From positions 1,804,674 through 1,868,673 of the forward strand of contig NC_021487.1 of assembly GCF_000427095.1 (NCBI RefSeq): a stretch of 64,000 bases of DNA, given 5' to 3'. Numbering within the stretch: position 1 is the stretch's first letter; every line of letters starts with the position of its first letter. This DNA comes from Chthonomonas calidirosea T49. Lineage in GTDB: Bacteria > Armatimonadota > Chthonomonadetes > Chthonomonadales > Chthonomonadaceae. The notes below the pieces were generated by a model. The model ran no database searches. It was not told the origin of the DNA and worked only from the letters and a program-made list of their open reading frames with translations. A program made the translations under genes and the position numbers. Shown one piece after another: positions 47,717-55,888 of the stretch.

Positions 47717-49414
47717 TTGAAACGTCGCGACTTTATTGGTCTCGGTCTTATAAGTACGTTCTCTTGGCTAACCGGAGGGTGTCGTCCCTCTCTGCCTTCC
47801 ATTAAATCTCGTGTCATAGATAGATCCCAGCCCGATTCGCCTGCGCTGCCGGCTTCTCCTCGTTTTGTTGATGTGGCAGCGGAGGCCGGTCTGGATTACC
47901 GCTGGGTCATCCCCGGTCCTCGCCCCCTCAACATCCTTCAAACCATCGGCAATGGATGTGCCTTCCTCGACTTCGATAACGACGGCAACCTCGATATCCT
48001 CCTCGTCGGAAGCTCTCTCGCTCTCTACCGTGGCGATGGGAAAGGGCATTTCCAAAACGTCACCCGTCAAACCGGTCTCGATAAGCTGCATGGCCATTTT
48101 CTGGGCTGTGCGGTTGGGGACTACGACAACGATGGGTATGTGGACATCTACCTGACAGCCTACCGAGGGGGAGCGTTGTTACACAACGAGGGGGGGAGCC
48201 ATTTTCGGGAGGTAACGGCACAGAGTGGCATCGCTCCACAACCTTGGGGCACTTCAGCCGCTTGGGTGCCGTTAACCAACGATGGTTTGCTCGATCTATT
48301 TATTGGGAACTACGTAGAGTTCGGGCCGCACACCGATCCGCAGCTTTGTAATAATGCTGGCAAGATGACTGCCTGCGGCCCGCGTTTCTATAACCCGATA
48401 AAGGGTGTGCTCTATAAGAATCGGGGAAACGGCCGTTTCGAAAACGTCTCGAAGGCATGGGGACTAGATGCACTACACGGTAAAGACCTCGGCGTGGCCT
48501 GTGCCGATTTCGATGGATCGGGCAGGCAGTCCATCTCCGTTGCTAACGATGAGGTGGAGGGAGACCTTCTGCAGAACCTCGGTGGGCACTTTAAAAATAT
48601 TGGGGCAGTTTCAGGTACAGCCTATAATGCGGATGGCAACGTGCACGGCGGCATGGGCACGGATTGGGGAGACTACGATAACGATGGCCGCCTCGACCTC
48701 GTGGTAGCCACTTTTCAACATGAGACGAAGTGTATCTACCATAACGATGGCGGCGGCCTCTTCACCGAAAGCTCGGCGCAGCTGGGGATGGCGGATATCG
48801 GGCTTCCTTACGTCTCTTTTGGAACCAAGTTCTTCGACTACGACAACGACGGCTGGCTTGACCTTATCATCGTCAGCGGTCACGTTCAAGATAATATCGC
48901 TGACATTGATAAAAGCACCACCTATCGCCAACCCAGCCTGCTTTTACGGAACCAGAACGGCACGCGCTTTATTGATGTGACATCACAGGCCGGCCCCGAT
49001 CTGCTGAAGCCCATTGTAGGACGTGGGCTGGCCATCGGCGATTACGATAACGACGGCCGACTGGATGTGCTTGCGGTAGATGCCGAAGGAGCTCCTCTGC
49101 TCCTCCACAACGAAACCCCCGCTGTAGGTAACTGGGTGCAGTGCCGTTTGCAGGGCACACGCAGCAATCGCGATGGGCTGGGGGCTCTGGTGTGGGTAAA
49201 GACGGAGGAAGGGAAGCGCTATCTACGCCTGTGCCAGACGGACGGTTCCTACATGTCGGCTTCGGACAAAAGGGTTCATTGCGGTGTGGGTACAGCGAAG
49301 GTAGTCGACATCGAGGTGCACTGGCCGAGTGGGCAGATAGATGTCCACAAACAGATACCGACCAACCACACCGTTACGCTTGTCGAGGGCAGTTCACAAG
49401 CAAAACTGGTATAG
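47717..49414 (+). CDS. CRTAC1-family FG-GAP/VCBS protein with ASPIC/UnbV domain
   Basis: The start is TTG at 47717, eight bases after AAGGAG. The N-terminus KRRDFIGLGLISTFSWLTGGC combines a twin-arginine motif with a possible lipobox. The body has at least six calcium-binding DxDNDGxxD repeats (DFDNDGNLDIL, DYDNDGYVDIY, DYDNDGRLDLV and others), which build a beta propeller. The C-terminus (NRDGLGALVWVKT, then VEVHWPSGQID) is the ASPIC/UnbV domain. It is likely an outside binding or matrix protein. The length is 565 residues. Confidence 0.9.
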   Translation: MKRRDFIGLGLISTFSWLTGGCRPSLPSIKSRVIDRSQPDSPALPASPRFVDVAAEAGLDYRWVIPGPRPLNILQTIGNGCAFLDFDNDGNLDILLVGSSLALYRGDGKGHFQNVTRQTGLDKLHGHFLGCAVGDYDNDGYVDIYLTAYRGGALLHNEGGSHFREVTAQSGIAPQPWGTSAAWVPLTNDGLLDLFIGNYVEFGPHTDPQLCNNAGKMTACGPRFYNPIKGVLYKNRGNGRFENVSKAWGLDALHGKDLGVACADFDGSGRQSISVANDEVEGDLLQNLGGHFKNIGAVSGTAYNADGNVHGGMGTDWGDYDNDGRLDLVVATFQHETKCIYHNDGGGLFTESSAQLGMADIGLPYVSFGTKFFDYDNDGWLDLIIVSGHVQDNIADIDKSTTYRQPSLLLRNQNGTRFIDVTSQAGPDLLKPIVGRGLAIGDYDNDGRLDVLAVDAEGAPLLLHNETPAVGNWVQCRLQGTRSNRDGLGALVWVKTEEGKRYLRLCQTDGSYMSASDKRVHCGVGTAKVVDIEVHWPSGQIDVHKQIPTNHTVTLVEGSSQAKLV

Positions 49415-49519
49415 ATGGTCATAGGCCTAAAGGAAGCGGCCTCCGCACGCACCCTCCATCTATAAGGCGGGACCGTAGCATCGTAGATGAAATCCCATGA
49501 GGCTGATGAAGGCAGGAAG

Positions 49520-49549
49520 ATGACATATTCACGGTTTAGGAGGTACAAT
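49520..49549 (+). promoter_or_regulatory. Promoter of the carboxypeptidase-regulatory-like lipoprotein gene
   Basis: ATGACA at 49520-49525 and TACAAT at 49544-49549 are 18 bases apart. The leader of about 142 bases can form small stems (GCC/GGC around 49576, TGAGG/CCTCA near the end) and has GGAAGGAAA before the ATG. Confidence 0.55.
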
Positions 49550-49697
49550 AGGTTTTGATCCGTTAGCCTCCCTCCGGCTTTTCCCCCTAAGATCGTCACG
49601 TGCGATGTAGGTAAACGTCCTTAATGTGAGAAACTCGTGGAAACGCGTTGAAGCTGTGAGGCGCTGCAGAGGTCCCCTCATGGGAAGGAAACGATAG

Positions 49698-51245
49698 ATG
49701 TCCGACTGGCTGCTACTTTGTGCAAAGAGTAGAAAACGGTTTGCCGAACTCATTCTGTGCGTTGTTAGCATTGGGTTAATGGCTCTTCTCAGCGGCTGCG
49801 GGGGCTCTGGCTCCTCGCTACCCTCAAACCCAGGCCCTAATCCTCAGAGCAGTGGCCTGGTTTCTGGAACGGTTACCGACATTAACGGCGCGCCCATTGT
49901 CGGTGCCACGGTGACCATCGCAGGACAATCCACCACCACAACCCAAGAGGGGGACTACCAGATCTCCAATATCACGGTTCCTGCCGGTCAAAATTCGGCC
50001 ATCTACGTGGTTCGAGCTTCCAAGGTCATTAACGGCCAGCAATGGAGCGGGCAAAACACCATCGAAATCCTCAATGGTGATAGCTTTACCTCCAACGCCA
50101 ATGTGGTGATGTCGCCCACTTCCACTCAGGCAACTCTCTCTGGCACCGTGCGCGATACGAATGGCAACCCGCTTATAGGAGCGCGCGTGTTTGTGGCACC
50201 TGGCCCTGTCACCGACCAACAGACGGGAGGGCAGTACTTTACTAGCCTTAGCTCCTTCACGGCCTACACCGATACAAACGGAAACTACACTATTCCGGCG
50301 CTGCCCACCCTAACGGCCAATGGCACTCCTACTACCGCTACCTACACCGCTACGGCGTCCTTCGCAGGCTACATCAACCAAACCTTCACGAATCTCACCT
50401 TCACCGCAGGCTCTAACTCTCAACTTAACTTCACTTTGTCCCCCGGCGGCAGCTCCACTCTGCCTGCCATCACCGGTTTTGATGCCGATGCCTTCACGGT
50501 ACCTCAAGTGGCCACACGTGCCGCCAATGCAACGCGCCTACAGCGGGCCTATCAGGCCATTAAAAACTACATCCTTAAAAAGCAGGGACTAGCCGATCAT
50601 CGCGCGCCGGATCCGCGCAAGGTGGTGTTGCGCTATGCTCTCCATACGCGTAGCGCTCCTGCCGGTAGCATCGTCGAATGTGATCTTTTCTGGGACTATC
50701 AGCAGGTTCCTAACCTTTTAGGCTTCGATATCCTACGCTCCCCTAACGACAACGTTCATTTTAGCTCAATAGCTCTCCTGCGCGATCCTTTAGGTGACCG
50801 TTTTGCCGACCAAGATCCCAGCCTTACGCCGGATACCATCTACTTCTACAGCGTCGCGCCGGTGGATACCATCAACTTTCCACAGAACGGCCAAGAGGGA
50901 CAACCAACAACGCCTATCCAAGTTAGCCCGCTAGACTCCATTAACGTGCTAAGCCCTGTAAGCGGCCAAACGGTTAGCGCAACCCCAACTCTTACTTGGA
51001 CGAGCGTTAGCGCCGCTGGCCAATACACGGTCTTGGTTTACAATCAGTTTCCAGACTATCAATCTGACACCAACGGAGTAAACCCCATTTTACAGCAGAT
51101 CACGTCATCTACAAGCTATACGATCACCTCCCCACTTCCCCCAGGTACCTACTACTGGGCGGTCATTGCCCAATATACCCCCCCAAGTAGCAACGTGGGC
51201 TATGCGTTCTCCGTAAGCCCTATCGGTTCCTTTGTGGTTCCATAA
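49698..51245 (+). CDS. Lipoprotein with carboxypeptidase-regulatory-like and Fn3-like domains
   Basis: After a short basic start, the helix CVVSIGLMALLSGC ends in a lipobox. Two beta-sandwich carboxypeptidase-regulatory-like domains follow (GTVTDINGAPIVGATVTI, then GTVRDTNGNPLIGARVFV), then a fibronectin-like part (SPNDNVHFSS) and a final Ig-like domain (PTLTWTSVSAAGQYTVLVY). The sequence is Thr/Ser-rich, common for surface proteins. At 515 residues it is the first of three neighbouring exported genes. Ligand binding or a structural task is likely; no enzyme motif is seen. Confidence 0.8.
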   Translation: MSDWLLLCAKSRKRFAELILCVVSIGLMALLSGCGGSGSSLPSNPGPNPQSSGLVSGTVTDINGAPIVGATVTIAGQSTTTTQEGDYQISNITVPAGQNSAIYVVRASKVINGQQWSGQNTIEILNGDSFTSNANVVMSPTSTQATLSGTVRDTNGNPLIGARVFVAPGPVTDQQTGGQYFTSLSSFTAYTDTNGNYTIPALPTLTANGTPTTATYTATASFAGYINQTFTNLTFTAGSNSQLNFTLSPGGSSTLPAITGFDADAFTVPQVATRAANATRLQRAYQAIKNYILKKQGLADHRAPDPRKVVLRYALHTRSAPAGSIVECDLFWDYQQVPNLLGFDILRSPNDNVHFSSIALLRDPLGDRFADQDPSLTPDTIYFYSVAPVDTINFPQNGQEGQPTTPIQVSPLDSINVLSPVSGQTVSATPTLTWTSVSAAGQYTVLVYNQFPDYQSDTNGVNPILQQITSSTSYTITSPLPPGTYYWAVIAQYTPPSSNVGYAFSVSPIGSFVVP

Positions 51246-51284
51246 GCGGCCACTATTCGTTAAGATAGCTCTTGATTTGATCGT

Positions 51285-51316
51285 CTTTGTCAGGCAGTGG
51301 ACACTACCTGACAAAG
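51285..51316. repeat. Perfect 10-bp inverted repeat between exported protein genes
   Basis: CTTTGTCAGG (51285-51294) and CCTGACAAAG (51307-51316) flank a 12-base loop. No T tract follows, so it is not a clear terminator. It could be an operator or an RNA hairpin in the leader of the large exported protein gene. Confidence 0.5.
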
Positions 51317-51430
51317 GCGATCGCGTGTTCATCGGCGTTTGCAGGCAGGAGGCGTTCTGCCGCAAGGAGAATCTTTATTGCAGCTCTACGCTCTCAAAAT
51401 CGGCAAACCTACAAGGGAGGAAAGTGGGAT

Positions 51431-54400
51431 TTGAAAACGTACATGGCAGTATCTGCGCGTTGGGCGCTTGGCTTAGTGCTGTGGGCCTCTATCTTTGGAA
51501 AGTCTGCAGTGGCGCAAACCTACCATAATGTGTTGAACCAACCATTCCGCACGATTGGCAACGGCCCTCAGTCGGTTGTGGTAGTGGATGTAGCCCATCC
51601 TAACAACAAAGACGAAGTTCAGCAAGCGATCGCGCAACGCATACGCCAGGTCATGCAAACGCGCGCCGCCGCCGTTGCACCGGAGATAGCCACACTTCGG
51701 CGACTTCATGCCTTTCCTCTGAATCACCAGATTCCTGTAGTAGATATGGTGGTGGTGCGTCATAACGGTCAGATACTACTTCCTCAGGCACCACCGGCAG
51801 GCAGGAGCGTGCCGACCAACAACCAACTCACCTTTGTGGCCAACACTTCCGGACAGTACGCCTTTGATGTGCCCACCGCCTCTGCCCTCGACAACACAGT
51901 CAACAACCTCCTTTATCCAGCGCTAGTGCGTCGCATCGGCCCTCCCTTGTGGAACGGGCAGGTCACCATCCTCAACAAGGACGACAATCCTACCAAAGTA
52001 TCCGGTATCATTGGGGTTACCGTGGTCATGAACCCCGATGGCTCTGTGGATATTGACCTGCCCAACTTCAGCACCGACCAAGATAAATATCTCGGTTTGT
52101 TACAGGCGATGGCACAGACCTTTCATGGCCCTCTCGCCATCGGGTATGACGCTTGGGAAATGGGCATGGCACGCGCCGCCGCCGTGGTTGTGGCGCAAGA
52201 CCTCCAAGGCCAGTTCCCTACCACCCAACCCGTAGATCCCGCTGCTGATTTCTACTACACCCCCTACTACGATGTGCTGAATCAGCCGGCGCTTGGCAAC
52301 AACACCTTTCTACCTCCTACCAAAAGCAATCAAACGCTTACCGGCCTTGGCGGCATGTTGGTTCCTCGCCTCCAGATGGCCTCAACCGCCTGGCTGAAAT
52401 GCTTTATCCAGAACCCACAGTTTTTCATCAACTTCAACAACGCCTATTACGATGCCTGGCAAGCCGATCATACGATCGCGAATGACACGGTGCGTTTGCA
52501 GCAGCTTGCCTCTGCGGCTGTTGGTGGTACTGTGGAAGGGCAACCTTTCTCTAATTGGTTCCAACAGCAGTATGTGCTCGACACCAGCGTGACCCCAGGC
52601 CCAAAAGAGTTTCTCTTCGTTACCCCGACCCTGCCCGACACCACCACCCCCTCCGACGGGGCTGCCATCGTGGTGCTTTACTACAACACCACTTCTACCG
52701 GGGATGAGATCGATCTGAACAGCGTCTGCAACCCCATCTTCTACGACTATTCCTACACGGCCACTCTAACGCTCACAGGCGCCGATCAGCCCATCAACAT
52801 CGTGGGAGGCGAAGGCTATACCTCTCCGCTCTTTTCTGGCATCGCGCAGGCACAACGTATTGAGGCCGATTTTCCTGTCAATAGTGTAAACAGTCGTCTC
52901 TACTACCCCGTCCATCAGTTCATAAACGGTAACGGCAGCCCGAACGAGTTTCTTGGGGTGGTCGTCGGCAGCGATAATGGAACCCTGTCGGCAAGCTTTA
53001 CTGGGGGCAACGGAACGGTGGTGAACACGCCGGTAGCCCAAGGTGCCTTTGGGGCTGTAGGTGGCCCGGCCATCCCAGATAACTTCACGCAGGTCACCCT
53101 TACCTTTACTCCGGCAGGCGGTGGACAGCCCATTACCTATAAGCGCAATGTGTTTCAACGCAAGGCCAACCTGAATACAGGTTTATCAAACGTCTCTTCT
53201 CTCTTCATCCTCTACGCGCCCACACAAACCGAAGTGCTCTATCACGTTTTTTTGGCCGGTCCCCAGATGATCTCACTGCCTCTTCAGCCGCTAAACCCCG
53301 ATCTCGCCCAGGTCTTCGGCTTGCCTCCAAGCCAAACCCTCCTTGCCATGTGGCGACAAGATGCCGGTGGCGACAACTACCTGCGCTATCCCTCCATGCC
53401 GCTCTATCAGCCCGGCTATGGCTTTTGGACGAACTTCCAAGGAGCGCTTAACGGTACCGGTCAGCAAAATGGCGTGCCCATATTGGGTGTCTCCACTGAT
53501 GTTCAAGCCTCGGTGAGCGTGGGGTTAGAGTATGGATGGAACCAAATAGGAGATCCCTTCACACAACCTCTCGATCTCACTGCAGACCCTACTTTGGGCA
53601 ACACAGGAGGAGTGGAGTTTCAATATCAGGGACAGGTGGCTAATTTGGCCGCTGCCATCGCCAATGGGTGGATCGCTGCCGGAGTGTTCGGTTACGATCC
53701 AAACGCCGCCACCTATACCGACATCACGGGAACCTTGCCGACGAACTCGCCGTTTCAGCAAAACAAACTGCTGCCTTGGCAAGGCTATTTCATTCTCGTT
53801 AAGGTGACCGAGGGGATCACTCTGACCTATGTCAATCCGAATCTGAGCACGCGCGGAGCACGTCTCAAGCTCCCTGTGGGCACACGTGCCTTGCATGTCG
53901 CCCCACGGCCACAACAGGGATGGCGCCTGCCGCTTTCGCTCGCCTCCGACGACGGACGCGTTGCCATCGCTACATTGGGACAGGCGCCCCAAGGGGCCGA
54001 TACCTATGTGCCTGCTCTCGATGCCGCCTCCCCCCCTCCCTTCCTTACTGGGAACTCCTTGTCTCTCTTCTTCGCTCATCCGGAGTGGAACACAGGTCGT
54101 GTCGTGGGCACAAACTTCCTCAGCGATATACGACCGCTCAATCGCTCAGCCTCTTGGATGCTCACCGCGAATCTGCCTATGGGCAGCCATACCTACACGA
54201 TTCAATGGGGCAACACGGCCTACCTGCCGCGCGGCTTGGAGCTGACTCTTACAGACCTTACCACCGGCAGTCGCGTGGTTATGAACGGTCGTACCAGCTA
54301 TACCTTTACCGCCGCCCCCAACGAGTATACGCGACAGTTCCGTATAGATGCTAGCCCACGTAACCTCTTGATCCCTATTCTCACCGGGTTGCACGTGGAC

Positions 54401-54682
54401 CTAGTTCCCTCAGGAGGACGCGCCGTAGGGCTGGCTGCTATCGTCTACGAGACCAGTACGTCCGGCACCTCTAGTGTCCAGATCCGGGCCTCTAATGGGC
54501 AAACCGTGCGGCACCTGCTGGCAGGGCGAGCGGTGTCTATGGGCCTGAATCGCGTGGTTTGGGACCTAAAGGACGATAGAGGCCGCGCGTTGCCCACAGG
54601 CACCTATTTGGTAGAGGTTACCTTAGAGACTACCGATGGTCGCCAAACCCGTTCTATCGTGCCATGTACCATCATTCGTTAA
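51431..54682 (+). CDS. Giant exported protein with a FlgD-like C-terminal domain
   Basis: The preferred start is TTG at 51431, ten bases after GGAGG, giving a signal peptide with core LGLVLWASIF and cut near SAVAQ; ATG 51443 is an alternative. The mature part of about 1050 residues has no enzyme motif I can name. The C-terminal 90 residues (ASNGQTVRHLLAG, GLNRVVWDLKDDRGRALPTG, YLVEVTLE) form a FlgD Ig-like domain as seen at the ends of many secreted proteins. It may be a surface or matrix component; the flanking lipoproteins support this only by position. Confidence 0.75.
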   Translation: MKTYMAVSARWALGLVLWASIFGKSAVAQTYHNVLNQPFRTIGNGPQSVVVVDVAHPNNKDEVQQAIAQRIRQVMQTRAAAVAPEIATLRRLHAFPLNHQIPVVDMVVVRHNGQILLPQAPPAGRSVPTNNQLTFVANTSGQYAFDVPTASALDNTVNNLLYPALVRRIGPPLWNGQVTILNKDDNPTKVSGIIGVTVVMNPDGSVDIDLPNFSTDQDKYLGLLQAMAQTFHGPLAIGYDAWEMGMARAAAVVVAQDLQGQFPTTQPVDPAADFYYTPYYDVLNQPALGNNTFLPPTKSNQTLTGLGGMLVPRLQMASTAWLKCFIQNPQFFINFNNAYYDAWQADHTIANDTVRLQQLASAAVGGTVEGQPFSNWFQQQYVLDTSVTPGPKEFLFVTPTLPDTTTPSDGAAIVVLYYNTTSTGDEIDLNSVCNPIFYDYSYTATLTLTGADQPINIVGGEGYTSPLFSGIAQAQRIEADFPVNSVNSRLYYPVHQFINGNGSPNEFLGVVVGSDNGTLSASFTGGNGTVVNTPVAQGAFGAVGGPAIPDNFTQVTLTFTPAGGGQPITYKRNVFQRKANLNTGLSNVSSLFILYAPTQTEVLYHVFLAGPQMISLPLQPLNPDLAQVFGLPPSQTLLAMWRQDAGGDNYLRYPSMPLYQPGYGFWTNFQGALNGTGQQNGVPILGVSTDVQASVSVGLEYGWNQIGDPFTQPLDLTADPTLGNTGGVEFQYQGQVANLAAAIANGWIAAGVFGYDPNAATYTDITGTLPTNSPFQQNKLLPWQGYFILVKVTEGITLTYVNPNLSTRGARLKLPVGTRALHVAPRPQQGWRLPLSLASDDGRVAIATLGQAPQGADTYVPALDAASPPPFLTGNSLSLFFAHPEWNTGRVVGTNFLSDIRPLNRSASWMLTANLPMGSHTYTIQWGNTAYLPRGLELTLTDLTTGSRVVMNGRTSYTFTAAPNEYTRQFRIDASPRNLLIPILTGLHVDLVPSGGRAVGLAAIVYETSTSGTSSVQIRASNGQTVRHLLAGRAVSMGLNRVVWDLKDDRGRALPTGTYLVEVTLETTDGRQTRSIVPCTIIR

Positions 54683-54728
54683 AATTTTTTGCAGCTGGAG
54701 CTATTAACGCAAAATGGGAAGAAACAGT

Positions 54729-55649
54729 ATGTTGGGCAGATATAGGCAAGCCCTCTTAGGAGGGCATCTCCTCTGGTGGTCGCTTCTCTTAAATGTAGGA
54801 GGAGCTTTGCTGGCAGGCTGCGGCGGTGGTGGCGGTGGTGCTAGCAGCGGCAATCTTACCGTTATTGGTACCGTGCTAACGGTGGAGACCGATGCGCCAC
54901 CTAATCCGCCCGCCACCGTAAGCATCGCGGGGCACTCCACCACCACTAGCACCAACGGCGCCTTTACCCTTACTGGCATTCCTGCGAGCGCTACCACGGC
55001 CACCGTCTCCGCACAGGGCGAGCAGACTCTTACCCTTCATCTTCAATTGCCCTCCCAAAGCACCCAGCCTGTCAATCTAGGTACCATTTTTCTCTCCGCC
55101 TCCGGCTACAATGCCTCTGTCACCGGTCAAATCGTCACCACCGTTAACGGGCAGAACCAACCCGTGGGCGGCGCTACCGTAACCATCGGCGGCTCCAGCA
55201 CGCTTTCCGGCTCGGATGGCTCTTTTACCATCAGCAATCTGCCCGTCGGGCTAGGCAACGATCCCAATATACCCATTGGCTCGGTATCCGCCACCGGCTA
55301 CGTTACCAAACAGATATTCGTACAGGCTCCTCTGATCGCTGGGGTCAATCCCCTCGGCCCCATCTCGCTTGGCGCGCCTATCAGTTCGAGCGTGCCAGGG
55401 CTTCCCTACACCATCATTGGTAAGGTGTTAAAAAACGGTCAGGGCCAGCCAAACTACCCTGTCATTTTGCAGCAAGGCAGCACCGTAGTGGGCAATACCC
55501 ACACCGACAGCACCGGCACCTTTAGCTTTTGGGTGGTGCCCGGCAGCTACACTATTGTGGTGTTCCTGCCGGATGGCAGCAGTGTTACCCAACCAGTTAC
55601 GCTGCAATCCACGAACCAGCCGGTTACCCAAAATGTAAACCTGCCCTAA
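54729..55649 (+). CDS. Lipoprotein with carboxypeptidase-regulatory-like domains
   Basis: The helix LLWWSLLLNVGGALLAGC ends in a lipobox, followed by a Gly run. Three beta-sandwich units follow, with ATVSIAGHSTTTSTNGAFTL, GATVTIGGSSTLSGSDGSFT and a last one with GTFSFWVVPGSYTIVV. It resembles the lipoprotein at 49698 in layout. ATG 54729 is preferred because GGGAAGA lies six bases upstream; ATG 54714 in the same frame is possible. It is 47 bases after the giant exported protein gene and probably shares its transcript. Confidence 0.8.
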   Translation: MLGRYRQALLGGHLLWWSLLLNVGGALLAGCGGGGGGASSGNLTVIGTVLTVETDAPPNPPATVSIAGHSTTTSTNGAFTLTGIPASATTATVSAQGEQTLTLHLQLPSQSTQPVNLGTIFLSASGYNASVTGQIVTTVNGQNQPVGGATVTIGGSSTLSGSDGSFTISNLPVGLGNDPNIPIGSVSATGYVTKQIFVQAPLIAGVNPLGPISLGAPISSSVPGLPYTIIGKVLKNGQGQPNYPVILQQGSTVVGNTHTDSTGTFSFWVVPGSYTIVVFLPDGSSVTQPVTLQSTNQPVTQNVNLP

Positions 55650-55724
55650 CTTCGGGCCTCCTCTAGCATTGGGGAGATACGTCGCGGGCGAGGGACTGCA
55701 AAGCTCTCGTTGTGCGAGCTAAAA

Positions 55725-55856
55725 GGGGGAGGGCGTCGGCCTTGGAGGGGGAGGGCGTCGGCCTTGGAGGGGAAGGGCGCCCCAGAAAATCGTACGATTT
55801 TCTGGGGTCCCCCAGTATTGGCCCCCAATAGGAAGGGCGTTAGGCCTTGAAGGGGG
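55725..55856. repeat. GC-rich 22-base tandem repeats with a diverged copy
   Basis: A 22-base unit containing AGGGCGTCGGCCTTGG occurs exactly at 55725-55746 and 55747-55768; a partial copy follows at 55769-55779. A diverged copy (GGAAGGGCGTTAGGCCTTGA) lies at 55831-55850 beyond a perfect palindrome. The composition is unlike the genes on either side. It could be a REP-like or small mobile repeat family. Confidence 0.75.
55780..55807. repeat. 28-bp perfect palindrome
   Basis: CCCCAGAAAATCGT (55780-55793) is followed directly by its exact reverse complement ACGATTTTCTGGGG (55794-55807). It sits between the GC-rich repeat copies in the gap between convergent genes. It may work as a hairpin for both transcripts or be the core of a repeat element. 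Confidence 0.85.
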
Positions 55857-55860
55857 CGAA

Positions 55861-55887
55861 AGAGCGCCGTCCAATGGACGGCGCTCT
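55861..55887 (-). terminator. Terminator of the alpha-galactosidase gene
   Basis: AGAGCGCCGTCC (55861-55872) and GGACGGCGCTCT (55876-55887) form a 12-bp stem with a 3-base loop, one base after the minus-strand stop codon. The minus strand continues with a short TTTC. Confidence 0.7.
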
Positions 55888-55888
55888 G

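Noticed and set aside
51232-51528. Plus-strand 98-codon frame overlapping the start of the giant exported protein
   Set aside because: It overlaps in another frame with no signal or family match; the TTG at 51431 with GGAGG and a signal peptide is better.
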